In this document: positions 38,059 through 50,598 of the stretch, one piece after another | How the letters are laid out: every line of letters starts with the position of its first letter | How positions within the stretch are numbered: the first letter of the stretch is position 1 | Origin: Parelaphostrongylus tenuis | Taxonomy: Eukaryota > Nematoda > Chromadorea > Rhabditida > Metastrongylidae | Length of the DNA stretch: 64,000 nt | Assembly (NCBI GenBank): GCA_019055375.1 | Contig: JAHQIW010000274.1 | Location: forward strand, 186,001 to 250,000 | Direction: 5' to 3' | The notes under the pieces: generated by a model | Database searches by the model: none | The model's input: only the letters and a program-made list of their open reading frames with translations | What the model was told of the DNA's origin: nothing | Program-made: the position numbers and the translations under genes

Positions 38059-38833
38059 TGTGATTGTGAAGCGAAATGCTAGATACGCTGTACTAAGGAA
38101 AATAAGTTGCTTTCATTCGATCCTTTTTTGATACTTTGAAGAGAAAAATCACGTTCAACTGATTATTGGTGGGTTGACATCTCTGATATGATCTCATCTG
38201 TATTAGTAAGTTAAGCTATTACTAATCGCCTACTCTTTGAGAAATAGGCTGACTATGAGCACTCATTTTAGTGGTTTTTAAAACGATTTGTCATTCCATC
38301 GACGGCACTGATTAAAAAGTAGTGTTTGCTTCGTTCATGTTGAGTCAAATTGTCATTCATTATCATGATTTCGATGCTTATTTCATCATTTAAGCAAAGA
38401 ATACATCAATTTCTGGTTTTCGTCAATAAGACTTACTAACTGCAAGTGCAGCGTTGTCTTTGTTGGGTAAAGATTTTGTCGCTCAGTATCGTAAGGAATA
38501 GGTTCACAGTATTGCAAAATTCTCCATGTTATTCGTTTCGCTTTTGTATACATCGCTCTAATACGGCACTAAGCATTAATCTGCTCCATTTATTCTTCTT
38601 CCGATCCACAATCGTATGCTTCATGCTGTTCCCACTTTACCCAACCATGCATCCCGTAAGGCACTGAGTGATGGTCAAAGTACATCAAATCTCTGCGAAT
38701 ATGGTGCTTCATTTTTTGATAGACAATAATGCAGGCCAAGACAATGTATTCACTACACATTTATCTAAATTCTTTCCTAGAAGTTTTCCCACGCACTTTT
38801 TTTGAGTAACACAGATTTCTAAGCTTATCCTTA

Positions 38834-39490
38834 ACGCTGGACAAGAAGCTTTCATAAAGAATCTCAGTAATCATTTGAAGGCTCAAATCTCTGGCTAGCG
38901 GTGTACGTAATCCGTTTTTTTAGAAAGTCCTTATTATAATGCTTCAGTGGATAGAAAACATTTGTATTTCTTATGCCTATTTCTCGTAGTGCAGCGCTAT
39001 TTCTTTAGACTATTGGCAATCATTCGATAGCGTAAAATTCACCGATTCGAACGCTGTGCTTATTTTTGAAAAAGACCGTCACTCTGCGGTGTAGCAGGGG
39101 AAAAAAGAACATCCACATACACGAGTAAGTTTTCCTTGGTCAATTCACGGGCTGTGGATTGTGGAGGGGTTGGCGCGATTATTGACCGATGGCGCCTAAT
39201 AGGAGTACGATTTTTTTTATTTAATTAGGAATTGTTCTTCCGTTTCGGAAGAAACTCCAAATTGAACGTCTGACTGTGATACAAAAAAAAAACCCTCTAC
39301 ACGTTCTTGCGCTTTTCGTGCTTTCAGCGAAATCTTAGTTGAGCTGCACAGCCGATGTGAAACATAGTTTATTTTGAATTTCACAGCGTTATAAAAGGGT
39401 TTTCCAAAGAACTGGTTATGTACGGCCTCAGCCAGATTTAACCCTTTGGCTGACTACTAACATACTTTACGAAAACTTCTTGTCCAGCGT
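38834..39490. mobile_element. MITE-like element, family M3
   Basis: ACGCTGGACAAGAAGCTTTC on the left and GAAAACTTCTTGTCCAGCGT on the right form inverted ends. The interior shares CTCAAATCTCTGGCTAGC and GACTATTGGCAATCATTCGA with the 9.4-kb copy. Confidence 0.65.
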
Positions 39491-40056
39491 GTAGGCTATG
39501 CTTGCAAATCTGTGCTATCAAAGGAAAAAGTGCCTTTTTCCATCTGGCCTACCTCTCCCTCTCTCTCACTCTTTAAGTCTGTTTGTGCCAGTCAGTAATC
39601 AACTCAAATTTTATCAGCTCTATAGGCATAGATGTTCCTATGTTATCACAAGTCGTCGCCTAAATGAGAGTATAGCTGGTTGAATTGCCTGGAGCTGGTT
39701 GCAAGTTAGAGACAGCAATCGGAAGCAATACTTGCTCTTCCGATTTCATTGTGATGCATTCCTTTGGAGCAGTGATTGAAAACAAAGTCTTTGAAGTGGT
39801 AAAATCTTCATGATCATCTCATTTCTCTGAGTGTGAAGAAAGAATTCGATACTGTAACATCTGAATCATTTTTAAGAGCCCGAAAGACTTATATCGTTCA
39901 TCGTAGTAAATCGAAAGGAAGCTTCCTTGTGAAAATTGTTGATTTTAATGTAAGGAAATGGACTTCCTGCTGCCACCGCGTCGTTTCTCCTTAATGTGAA
40001 AACTCTCATTACCGTTGGGAAAGTGAAACTACATGAAAATAACTCAAATTTTTCTA

Positions 40057-40422
40057 CTAAATTCTCATGGAACTTATTATGCTGAATATTTTCTGCATGC
40101 ATACAGTAATATTTTTATTAGATTTATGAACTAAGTCTATTATCTCATTGATAAGTTGGCCAGTATGAAGGTATAGATCCTTTTTTTCTTTACTTAAGTG
40201 ACCCGCGTTTGAAAGATTCTCAAAGGTCGTAGTTATTTCTTCATTTGATTGGCAAATACTTGAGTTTTTTTTAGTTCCATATGTCAAGAAAAGCTCAACC
40301 AGAGTGACTAGAGTTGTGCAGGTCATTTCGACAGAAAATCGACTACATTGTGAATTAGAGAAGACTTGAGATCTTGTCGTCGATTGTATCCCCACGGCGG
40401 CCGCCATAGCTCGTATTGGCAT
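40057..40422 (-). CDS. 121-codon ORF, possible coding exon, unknown
   Basis: From ATG at 40422 the frame runs to TAG with balanced composition (four Cys, amphipathic stretches such as LINEIIDLVHKSNKN). It does not match any repeat in the window. No signal peptide, domain or convincing splice site was recognised, and + strand exon-like pieces begin 300 bp away. It could be a real single exon or a chance ORF. Confidence 0.3.
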   Translation of the reverse strand: MPIRAMAAAVGIQSTTRSQVFSNSQCSRFSVEMTCTTLVTLVELFLTYGTKKNSSICQSNEEITTTFENLSNAGHLSKEKKDLYLHTGQLINEIIDLVHKSNKNITVCMQKIFSIISSMRI

Positions 40423-40723
40423 GCTTTAGCTTCAAAAATGTTAGTTTCCTTCTAACTTATACATTTGACTCTGGTGAGGATAAACTTCTAGATGCAGATG
40501 CAGAAATAAATCCACTATGGATAAAGTGCTAAATCACTAGGCAAAACACGAAATCATATATTCTCTGCGACAAAAAGATGTTTTTTTTTGGACTTGCAAA
40601 CTCTCTTTTGTACCGTGTAGCACATATTCAATATGACAGAGTTCGCCACTTTGTTGCCGAAAAGATATTCTATTGTTCGTACTTTTGAAAATTATCAAAT
40701 TAGTACCATTGTCTTATTTTCAG

Positions 40724-42080
40724 GTTGAATCTCCTTATGTAGTAAAATTGATAGCCAAGGATGGCGATCTCACTTTTAGGTCTAAAAGTCCATGCAGTAG
40801 CTGACTTTTTCACTGTAGTACTTTTATCTTGATACACTATTATTTCAAGTATTAGAAATGCTAAATCAGCTCGTGTTGCAACTTAAAAGATTTTTCGACG
40901 AACTGAAGAGCTGATTATGATTCATTTCATATTCATTCTCTTATTTGATCAATGAAGGTTTGTCATAGGTGCTTCCTGCTTTTCTCAGTTCCGCGCAAAT
41001 ATGCGTTGGCATGATGGAAAAGTACCTACAATGTGTGTAGCATTGTATCCACGAACTTTGTTCGTGTGACATAGGAAGAGTGGGTTATTCAGTACTTGTG
41101 ACTGTTGCGGGCATGGTCTTTGCCTTTACGAACGCTACTGTGCCACGGTCTTTCTACGAGAGAGTTCTAATCAAATGCAATTTTACTGACAAGACAAATG
41201 CAGAGGCAAAATTTATACTTTTGCTCCTCATTAAATTCGAATAAAATCAATTAAGATGTCACCTTAGTGTTGTTATTATACTTTCTCCGCCATCTCCACA
41301 TTTTCGCAGCTGATTCTCCTGTTTTCTAATAATATAGATATTTTCAAATAAGAAATAATTCACATAAATCACTCACTCCTGTACCTCTCTCGTTGGTTTT
41401 TTTGAAAAAAGTTTTCCATCGACAAATGGCCATCGTTTTTATCACTGACTTTTTACAGCTTCAAGTCCTCGCTGGTTTCACTTATTGAGGCTCTGTAAAA
41501 TCTGTCAGAACCGTCTTGTGATTTTTTTGTGAAGACGATTTTATCCGATGAATATGGCCATGGCAATTAACGAGAATGTTGTTTGCCAATCTCATGATCC
41601 CCTTTGATTATCAACTGATTGTTCTGAATATTTATTGGAGTTTTTCTTCTTGAATTTACTAGAACAGTTACTTATTACGTGACAAATTCGTAAATATAAA
41701 GCCAGTCGTTCAATACTGGTCCTACAGCGAAGAAAGCACAGGTGTTGAAATCGAACCGTGGTCATCTGCCCTATCATAAGAGTTCTATAATATTTTTATC
41801 TCATGCGCTTATATATTGCTCAAAGTAAATGCCCTTACCTTGATTTTTTTACGATTTAATGCAATTAAAATTAGTCGCGAGTATGTTCGGTAGGCTAGAG
41901 ACTGATGATAAGATAGCGGATACTAACAGTTGAAACTGAACAGTGTGATGGAAGAAACTTTGAATTTAAGTGTATTTGCACGTCCTTTCCTCCAGTCACT
42001 GAGCAAGTCATTTGAGAGGCTGATTTTCCTAATACTGTCTCGTTAGAAAAATCTTGTTTTGATGACTGGGCTAGGAATCA
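40724..42080 (+). pseudogene. Cluster of coding-like exon fragments, probably a decayed gene or genes
   Basis: Four pieces have good splice signals. 40724-40779 (after TATTTTCAG) reads VESPYVVKLIAKDGDLTF. 40819-40914 reads YFYLDTLLFQ to FFDELKS and stop. 40969-41244 is open for 92 codons apart from one TAG at 41038, with a hydrophobic core (GYSVLVTVAGMVFAF) and a preceding GMMEKYLQCV that faintly recalls nematode 7TM chemoreceptors. 41930-42080 reads CDGRNFEFKCICTSFPP with an in-frame TGA at 42013 and a strong donor CA|GTAAGT. I could not join them into one frame. The stops suggest a pseudogene; more than one gene may be represented. Confidence 0.3.
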
Positions 42081-42609
42081 GTAAGTTGTCGAAATCTTCA
42101 CACTACCACATTCTTTACTCATATACTTCGTAGTGTTTTTACTTTATGAACTTTTTTGAAGAAAAATTATTACTGGGTGTATTTAGCTGAAAACAATTGT
42201 GATAGTCTCTAAGATTCAAGCCACAAATGTAACTCTTCAGAATACTTCATTCTGATGGAAAATGTCCCGAAATAAAAAGTCCGTATGTTTGATTTCCATT
42301 AATGATGCGTTCGTTAAATGTCAAATGCTTTTTGTATATGAGATCCTGTTTTGACGACAGAGTAATCCGCTGCTCTTTACGACAACGAATCTCCGCCCCC
42401 ACCGAATCCGCGTCTTTCTCGAATAAATGACATTTCGATGTTGAAATTAAAACATTACCTATCTTTGTTAAACTTGTCCCTCAACTTTAGGCTAATTGGG
42501 TTTCTTGGAGTATATTTCTCCTCTTTTTGCCTAACCTGGTAAATCATCGCAAAATCCTCCAAGTATTCTTCCAGTCGACTGTTATTAAACCTCATTAGAA
42601 ACCTTCAAT

Positions 42610-43075
42610 ATAGTCTTTGAAAATGTTTGAGCCTTTTCGATGTTGATACGCCAGAGGCTTACATACGTTTCGGTGTATCGCCCGCTTCATCAGAGCCACA
42701 CGCCCCTCACTAAGCACTACTTATAGTAGGTATGGGAAGAAGTTTTGGTGATAGCTCGTAATTTTGTGTTATCACCATTTTTTCACTTGATGGCTTACGG
42801 TTGGTAGCGAATATGTACACACCTGCTTGTAAACATCGTAATGAACAGTGATGGAAGGACATTTACATATTCCTTACCAGCCGTGAGCGATCAACTGACA
42901 AAAATGGTCATAGCACAATATCACGTGCTATTACCAAAACGTCTGACCATTCCTGGTATAAATTAGGAATCAGTGTGAAGAATATGGTTCTGATGAAGCG
43001 CGCGATATGCTGAAATGTATATAAGCCACACGACGTACCAACCCCAAAAAGGCTTTGAACATTCACAAGCCTCCA
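42610..43075. mobile_element. MITE-like element, family M2
   Basis: CATACGTTTCGGTGTATCGC with CCGCTTCATCAGAGCC on the left, and TGATGAAGCGCGCGATATGC with GACGTACCAACCCC on the right, form the family's inverted ends. The interior TTACGGTTGGTAGCGAATAT is shared with the 31.7-kb copy. Confidence 0.6.
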
Positions 43076-44267
43076 AGAGTTGTTATTACTAAGTGGATGC
43101 TTATTTGCTTGTTACTGTTACTTCACATTCTCTCTTGAAGAGTCTTCACTCCGCCGTTGCGTTGTTTTGTGACCTAAATGATGATGATGTAGGGACGTTA
43201 AAGTCATGCCATACATCACCATTAAACTAAGTTCTTTATTTAGCTCACATTGGAATGGTGAGTTCTCTTCAAGTGAGCTCATTTTTCTCTTCTATGCATC
43301 ATTAAGACAGTTGCAGTGAAGCAGGATTATTCTAGTATTGATGTCAGTCAGTGCACAGCTTAGCTCGGGTATGAGTTTGTCTGATTTTAATTAAAATTAC
43401 AGTTGTATGAGCGTATAGAAGTGGTTACTAGTAGCGTATTGTCATTCGTTTCTCTTTTGATGCTTGGTGATACATTTATCAATTATTCACCGCTTTTTAT
43501 TTTTAATCGATCCTGTCTTAATGAGAGAAAATTGCCGGCGTGTTCTTATAACTTGATAGGGACGTACCAGAGCAATAGTTTAAATATATTGGATTGGCTT
43601 AGAGATCTTTCCTCTACTCCATTCTTTTACTGTGTCTATACAAATTTTCTTAAGCCAACTTTTCACATTATTATGCATGATCTCGAGATGACAGAATTAT
43701 GAAAGATTACCATCAATTCTTCGAACATTAGTCACCATAACCGACTCAAGTGGCACAAAACAGATGACAGGATAAAATTTCGCCGTTTTTTCGTTATTTT
43801 TTTCAATACTTCACAGTTGTTTGAGGAGATTGCACGTGAATGTTTCCGTACGCTGAACACGCACTAACCGTGTGTGGTTGTGTGGTTATATCTATGATCA
43901 AACTATCAATGTAAGAACGAATTGGTGGTGTATTAGCTAGTTTCTCGAGCTTAAGAAGCATGCTTCATATTTTAATTATAAAGAGTAATAATCAAAGCGT
44001 TCACCATAGATCAGCCTCTGGAAGAGCGCTACGCATCAGATTCTACTTGTAATGTAGAATGTAGATAGAGTTCTTGCAAAGACTCTAACCCCCCCCCACG
44101 TGGGAGGGTTAAATGTGCAGAGGAGGTGGGTCCACGGTCCGAAAGGGCAACCACGACTACAGGTTCTCTACTATCATGACAACAGACAAATAGGTGAAAA
44201 CTATGAATAGACACTGCACCTTACATTCGACTGGTTTTTAAACCTCCTTGTACACAATTAACTTGTC

Positions 44268-44505
44268 AGACAGAATGTTTTGAGCGAGTTCGAGGTTGGT
44301 AAGTTAGTACCTTACGAACGTTTCGGCAATAGGAGTGGTAAAAACGTGGAGAGTAAAATTTCACCTTAACAACGTCTCATCGTCCCTATCATCAGTTGGG
44401 GGACCTGGGAGCGAGTGGCTTTGATGAGGGGGACGAGACTGCCGAAATGTACGTAAACCACTCATGTAACAACCTCAAAATAGCTTAAAAACATTCTTAA
44501 TTACT
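44268..44505. mobile_element. Short copy of MITE-like family M2
   Basis: GTTCGAGGTTGGTAAGTTAG and ACGAACGTTTCGGCAATAGG on the left are matched in reverse complement by CTGCCGAAATGTACGTAAAC and TGTAACAACCTC on the right. It has about 240 bp, half the size of the 42.6-kb copy. Confidence 0.6.
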
Positions 44506-45231
44506 ACGAAAAAAGATCTAGCTGTGGGCCAGGCAGAAGACACTAGTGACTAACTAATTTTCAAACTGTCCTAGATAATTTTTCTATTCTAGTAGATTTT
44601 GTTTGAACTTCTGTGCATTCACAATATGAAAGCCTTTCAGACCACTTTTCTTCTTCTTCAGTATCCTGTCAAATATGTTGTAATAGAGTTTAGGCATTAG
44701 TGGTTTAGCAGTTTTTTTCTCCGAAACTGAACCTACACGTTTCTATCACGAAGCATCTTCTTCAGTAATCGTGTTCATGGATTTAGCACATTCCGTGCAG
44801 TACTCCTAAACTAGAACTAAATAGTCAGTTCAGATCTTATGTGCCTGTAGTTCATGGAAGAAATGAAGAAAAGACTGAAATAGCAATAATAGCTTTAACT
44901 ATTTGATGAAAATGGGGATTAAATATTGCGGCGAAACAGAAAAAAAATCAAATAATGAGAGATGGTTGCGTGGTTAATGACGGCCACTGTTTTTTACGGC
45001 CTTGCTCTCAAGCGAAGAAACTATCGGGGTGAAGGTGAATTTTCTCTTTAGACAAAATCTCTGTTATCATTTTATTGTTATTCTTGCTTTTACTGAGGAC
45101 GTGAAGGTTTGTAATCCCATTTTTGTAACAAAGTATTACGTCTGAAGATATCATTAGAACAGATATTCATTATCTTTACATAAAAGTGTTCATCATCATT
45201 CATGTTTTCCTTGCTCTTATGTATATGTTAG

Positions 45232-45549
45232 AAAATTCTGTCACGTTTTTTACGAGAAAAATACTACGGCCAAAAAAATTTCATTAGGTTAGATGCACTG
45301 CACCAGCATCGCTATTATTCGACAAAATGGTTCTCCTATACTTTCGAGGATTTCTTCACGTTAGGTTGCATTATTGAATAATTCATTAGGGATTATAACT
45401 TACTGGAATTCTGTGAGGATAAAAGTTTTGAAGAAGAAATAGAACTACTGGGACGAAATTTCACAATTGTGAGACTAATCCATATTCGTAATCAATCTAT
45501 ATCCTACACCAAGATGATATGTGACGCATTGGTTAGAGGTGTTCTATAA
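45232..45549 (+). pseudogene. Coding-like region with one in-frame stop, possibly retroelement-derived
   Basis: After an acceptor-like ATGTTAG the frame is open from 45232 to TAA at 45547, broken only by TAA at 45379. It reads EKYYGQKNFIRLDALHQHRYY, then WFSYTFEDFFTLGCIIE, the stop, and DYNLLEFCEDKSFEEEIELL. The last part faintly resembles the segment after LINE or Penelope-like reverse transcriptase fingers (SFxEEIxxL), but I cannot assign it. A possible donor (ATT|GTGAGA) lies before the tRNA-like repeat at 45512. It could be a decayed element or a gene with two exons. Confidence 0.35.
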
Positions 45550-45600
45550 AACATCTGTGCCACTTGGTTCGATTCATTGACAAAGACAAACCGTACCTTC
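45512..45600 (+). mobile_element. tRNA-like SINE head
   Basis: ATGTGACGCATTGGTTAGAG (A-box-like) and CTTGGTTCGATTCATTG (B-box-like) lie about 35 bp apart. The body after the head was not matched to another copy. Confidence 0.4.
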
Positions 45601-45949
45601 CAGTTCTTTCGGGATCGACATTTTTTCAACAGTCTTGTCTGGGGGACAAGAGTCTTTGATACGACACATAGATAGGCCACTTGAAGTTACTGCACAAGTC
45701 AGATAAGCATTTGAATAAGCTATGAAGTTTCTACCTATGGATTGATTTGGACGCATTACGCAGCACGAAAGGGTTGGTCAACGCGGATGCTTTTATCAAA
45801 AGCTTTAATGCTCACTCTAAGCGTGTTATCTCATGGTAGGAACAGGATTTTTCCTTTATTTGCATGTAGGCGCCATATTACTCACCCATGTGGGGACGAC
45901 CTTCTAATGAGTCCATCTCAAATTGCATGAAAATATCATCATTGAAACA

Positions 45950-47090
45950 TGGCTGAAAGAACGACAAATTAGAAACCTCGGCTGGTGTGGTGGATAGAAT
46001 ATAAGACCGGGAAGGTTTGTTGCAGTTTCATATTCCAATTGTGGTTAAGAGTTTCGCTTGTCTTTGAATCCCTGTACTTGTATCACACATCTTACTTTGG
46101 CATGAACAAGAAATAGCCAATGAATAAAAGTCAAAACATATTTTTGCTCATATACTTATGGAGCAAATCGTTATACGTCGTTCGAGCACAACAATTCTCT
46201 TAATCGATTCGTTGTTGTTCTGTAACTGTTACACATAGAACTGATAGGCTTGCATCACACGTGAAGATTTGTGCATCGATTTTGCTATTTATCTCGTTTA
46301 TCTTCTTTCTTCACTAACACACTGAATGATGATCGAGTTGGTACCCCTGAAGTTTCCAACACAGCTGTGCTAAAGTGTCTCTAGTTATTCATCACAGATA
46401 GTTGTCACCCGTTGACGATTAGAAGGAGCAGCGATATTTGTGATTACTCACTAAGTAATCAAAGGTAATCATCAATCAAACTTTAGTAATACAAGTAGTG
46501 TTTGAGAAAGTATGCCGTCTGAAACTATCTCACAAACTGTGTTTAATCTTCATTTGAAGTTTCTTTGAGGTTTGTATCTTCTTCAAGAGCACTTTCAAAG
46601 TCATCGTTTCTAAAAAGATGCCAACCTCGCGTGATAATCTCTAATAAATCTGATGTATATCGTGTGCTGTTCCTCCCACAGAGTGCTGGAGTTACGAGAA
46701 TGCTAAATATCTATTATGTAGTCTTCGAAAGACACTTTACAGACGTTGACCACTATTGATCTTATCGTACTGATAACATTTATTAATGGAAAGAGCGTTT
46801 GTACGGAAAAATCTTAGTTTTAATGCCTATTTATGTCTATAGGACCAATGAAATCTTTTGTCCCATAAAACTATTGGTTGCGAAGAGCCGAATTTATTAT
46901 TTTCTGTGAAATAAGGGGACTTTTCTTTTGAAATTACGAACGATGAAAATTCACCTAAAGTTTGATGAAAATGTAGCCAATGGGAAAGACTTCGCATAAA
47001 AAAACGACAATCTCCAGAAATTTGGTTTCATTTTCTATTCCTGGCGAAAAATCTGTTGTTAGAAACAGTATCATCACTGATGTTTGATGA
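45950..47090. other. Intergenic, no supported gene
   Basis: The region is AT-rich with scattered ORFs under 65 codons. I see no repeat match and no exon with both splice sites. Confidence 0.3.
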
Positions 47091-47094
47091 TAAT

Positions 47095-47400
47095 CTTTTC
47101 ACACGACCTGTCATCATATTTTACTGTGTAGATTTCAGCATTCCTAGTACTCGATTCGCTTTCTCGCATGCATCCTACACAAAAACTTCCGACATATCGC
47201 TTGCTGTTTCGACTGCTGCTTGAAAATTTCGTCTTCTTCACGGGAATTATAGATGATGGTTGGGAACATCTGCTTTCAATCTCAGAGAAAACCGAGCTAA
47301 GGTGTTCCGTAAGATGTTCGTTGATTGATTGCAACAGAAGGTTTGAGGAAGAGGTCGGACCAGCACCTTGCTTCTTGATAACCTGCATCACTCGACATCA
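47095..47400 (-). mobile_element. tRNA-head SINE-like repeat, family C
   Basis: The 105-codon - strand ORF here is the repeat itself. GTGAAGAAGACGAAATTTTC and AATGCTGAAATCTACACAGT match AATGTTGAGATTCAGGCAGT and its surroundings in the 2.9-kb copy. Confidence 0.55.
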
Positions 47401-47956
47401 CCTCGTCCCCATCTCTTCCCATAATCTTATAGATAACACTGAATTTCGTCATTAACTTCCCACCACTTCAGAAGACGAATCATCTCCAGAAATCGAAAGA
47501 AAAACCTGAGGAAATCAACCTTAAACACTAAACTAAGGATGTTGATTGAAATGTTGACCTTGTTTTGACTTTTTATACATTCCATGTATGCAGGTCCTCA
47601 TCCAAGGTGATGAGTAGCCCATAAAATGCGGTGGTTAAAGGTTCCTTGCAGTGCAATAGATGGATCACTTTCACGCCCTGGTTTTAGCATGTTATCCATC
47701 TCTTCTTTCGCAAGTCAGTGTACTAGCGAAATACACATTGAATAACCTCTACGCTGTTTAATGGAATCAACGGCATGGCGCATTTTCGGTGGCTGCTCAG
47801 TTCTGGAAACTTTCTCGTTTCTTATTCATAACAAGGATCCCTAAGAGGTGGTTGTTCGAGCTATGTGACGCGTGTCCTAGTAACGAACAAAAGTCGAGCG
47901 AGGTTAAAATTCTTCGTATGCTTACAAGGCAAATTGTACGAAGCCCAAAAATTATA

Positions 47957-48200
47957 CAAGATAGCAGACCGCTTAGTGATGTAGGCCATTAGGAACTAAG
48001 GTGCTGGTTAGAACCCTTCCGCCTCACTTTCTTCCAATCACGTGTAAGCGCTATGGCTCGGCTATCTCCAAGATTGTAAAAATCGACCAGCATTCTACAA
48101 CATTCATGAAGAAGGCGAAATCCTTAAGTAGCAGTAGAGGCAACTCGCGAAATGTTCGAAGACCTTTTGATCAATGAATGCTAGTAAACGAATCGAATGT
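47957..48200 (+). mobile_element. tRNA-head SINE-like repeat, family C
   Basis: CCGCTTAGTGATGTAGGCC, GGCTATCTCCAAGATTGTAA and CATTCATGAAGAAGGCGAAA follow the family order. AACTGCTGGGAGC at the 3' side matches GACTGCTGGAGC at 3359. Confidence 0.55.
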
Positions 48201-48850
48201 AAAAACTGCTGGGAGCAGCGCAGTAGATGTGATAATGAGTAAAAAATTGTACACTGCAAGAGACAACTGCTGTAGGCATTTGACTCGATTCATCATGGCT
48301 CTGAAGAAGGCTCGCCGAAATGATAACCACCATAAAAATTCTAATAATCTCGTATAAGCATATCAATGCCAAAACATATCATCCATACTGATATTATGTA
48401 GATGAAATAGGAGCATCTGCACCTATTACTCAACGAATCGCATAACGGTGGTATTTTAATCCAAACAGTGTGGTTCCATATCAGCTGCGATGTGATGAAT
48501 GGTCGGTTCACAGCCACACATGAGTCTTCAAACCTAGTAATACGTAGTTTACCAGTCGTTTCATTTGTATTTTCTTTTCCTAATGTACTAAATGGACTAC
48601 AAAAGAAATGAAGCCATTTTGCAACTGAGTTTCATTTCCAAATAGTTCTTGTGAATAGTAAGTTGAGTGCTGTGCGGAATGTGTTGTCGGCCACTACTGA
48701 TGAATTTATTCGAAATGTTACTTTGGAAACTATTTTTACTGTTAGAGATTCTTTGATTCTAGCAAAAGTAGGCTGCTGGGATTTCCTGAGTCATTTCGAA
48801 GATTGTTTCAGTTCTTTCCTGTAAGGCGGAGGCAAAAAAGAAGCGACCCC

Positions 48851-49697
48851 TTTCGCTGGGCCAGAATTTTTCGTACTAGTAATCATTCCGAAGCTCAAAT
48901 TCCTGCCTATTACACTACCTGCTCGTTTCTAAAAAAACCTTTTACAGCGCTGTAGCATGAAGAAAACATTTGTAGTGGAAAACATTTGAGTAGAGTGCAA
49001 AACGAGCGTCGGTGGTGCAACGGTTTAGCACATGCTCCCGGAAAGAGTAAGATCTGGGTTCAAATCCAGGTTGACTCAAACGTTTTGCACACCACTCTAC
49101 ATGATTGGGTTTATGAAAACTTATAACGTCGCAATAATTAAAATTGTTTTGGATTGAAGACATTTGTATTTCAAACACGCAAATTTCTCGCAGGACAGGG
49201 CTTCTTCCTCGACTTACGATTAACCGTTCTGTAGCGCAAGTTCCGAAAATTCTAACGCTCTGCCTGCTTTCTAAAAAGATCGTCCAATTACATTGTAGCA
49301 GGAAAGGTTAGATTAAGTTTCACACACTGCCGCGCATTGCAGGTCAACTAAGGCTTAGTTATCGGCCTTAGATCAATACGTGACCAGTCGATTGTGCTGG
49401 CGCGGCTCCACATATATTGCGATTTTTGTTGTTGAATTTGGGATTTTTCTCCGCTTTGAAAGAAACTCCACATAAAACATATGAATCTGATACTATAAGA
49501 TTTCCTCCACACGTCCACATGTAGTTCGTGCTTCCTGCGAAGTATATGTAAAAGCGCACGATAGTTGTGAAACAGGTCATATTATGAGTGCTGCAGCACT
49601 ACAAAAGGTTATAAAACGAGCACGCAGTGCAGTAGCCCGAGATTTAAACTGAAGAATGATCACTAGAAATCTTATGAAAAGTCCTCATCCAGCAGAT
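48851..49697. mobile_element. MITE-like element, family M3, interrupted by a SINE
   Basis: TTCGCTGGGCCAGAATTTTT on the left and AAAAGTCCTCATCCAGCAGA on the right are the family ends. The tRNA-like element at 48989-49115 splits it and is absent from the aligned place in the 9.4-kb and 49.8-kb copies. Confidence 0.65.
48989..49115 (+). mobile_element. tRNA-like SINE, family E, nested in an M3 MITE
   Basis: GGTGGTGCAACGGTTTAGCA (A-box-like) and CTGGGTTCAAATCCAGG (B box with a T-stem-like pair) lie between GTAGAGTGCAAAACG and CGTTTTGCACACCACTCTAC, which are inverted relative to each other. GAAGAAAACATTTGTAG and GAAGACATTTGTATTT on the two sides may be the target duplication. It is not a functional tRNA, as no closed acceptor stem forms. 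Confidence 0.65.
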
Positions 49698-49782
49698 GGG
49701 GTTGTTTCTTCATTCGGCTCCCGTCTGATAGAAAAAACCTTGGGTTCCTTCTGATTAAGAGGGTACGAATAAAAAATCGATC

Positions 49783-50598
49783 TCATTCGCTGGAGAGGAG
49801 TTTTTCATAGGAGTGTTAGTAACCTTTCAAAAGCTGAGAATGAGGCTACAGTCCCACTCCGTCAGTTTTTCAAACACCCCTTTATAACGCTGTGACATTC
49901 AAAATGAAATATTGTACCATAAACCGGCGCGTTTTTCTTTTAACTCGCTTATATTTCGCTGCACAAAACTCCTTCTCTAGAGTATCAGTACTTAGACTAT
50001 AGCACAGCTTCAAGGAACTCAAAAATCTGTTCTTTTTTCAAAGGACGTTCTTGATTCCTTGATCTCTCTGGTCGTTTGTTTTGTGCTTTGAAACTCGCCA
50101 GACAGAGCGTTATTCAAACTATTAGTAATCATCTGAAAGCGTAATGTTTACTGATTCTAGCAACGTGCTTATCTTCTGGAAATGCGGTTTAGCAAGGAAA
50201 ATAAGATTGAGTTTTACATTTTTGATAACGTTGTTTACAAGCTATCCGATAAAGCGAGGGTCGTGGCAGGAGGCGCGACAGGGCGGGGCGAGTCGGGACG
50301 ATCGATATTTTGTTTCAATTGGGAATTTATCTTCCACTTCGAAGAAATTCCAGATAAAGCGATTGAATAAGATACTAGGAAAATTCCTCTACACATTCGT
50401 ATGGTTTTTCAGCTTCCAGCAAATTATACGCGTGCTAAAAATGGAGGCAAAAGGCGTGAATCATTATTATCGATCTGAATGCTACAGCATTATTGAGGAG
50501 TGTTTTGATAAAGCGGAGACGTGGAGCTTTAGCCTCAAGTCTTAACCTTCGAATGATAACCAACGCTCCTATGAAAATTCCTCTTCAGCAAATGAAAT
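49783..50598. mobile_element. MITE-like element, family M3, adjacent copy
   Basis: TCATTCGCTGGAGAGGAGTT on the left and TCCTCTTCAGCAAATGAA on the right are inverted ends, followed inward by CATAGGAGTGTTAGTAACC and CCAACGCTCCTATG. The 133-codon + strand ORF inside is not conserved in the other copies. Confidence 0.65.

Noticed and set aside
38150..38212. Exon-like stretch TDYWWVDISDMISSVL before a GTAAGT donor
   Set aside because: The acceptor is poor, no partner exon fits and the frame closes just upstream.
47074..47391. 105-codon minus-strand ORF as a gene
   Set aside because: The same sequence recurs as family C repeat at 2.9, 48.0 and 53.4 kb.
49003..49075. Functional tRNA gene
   Set aside because: A and B boxes are present, but no acceptor stem pairs and other copies share the non-tRNA flanks, so it is a SINE.
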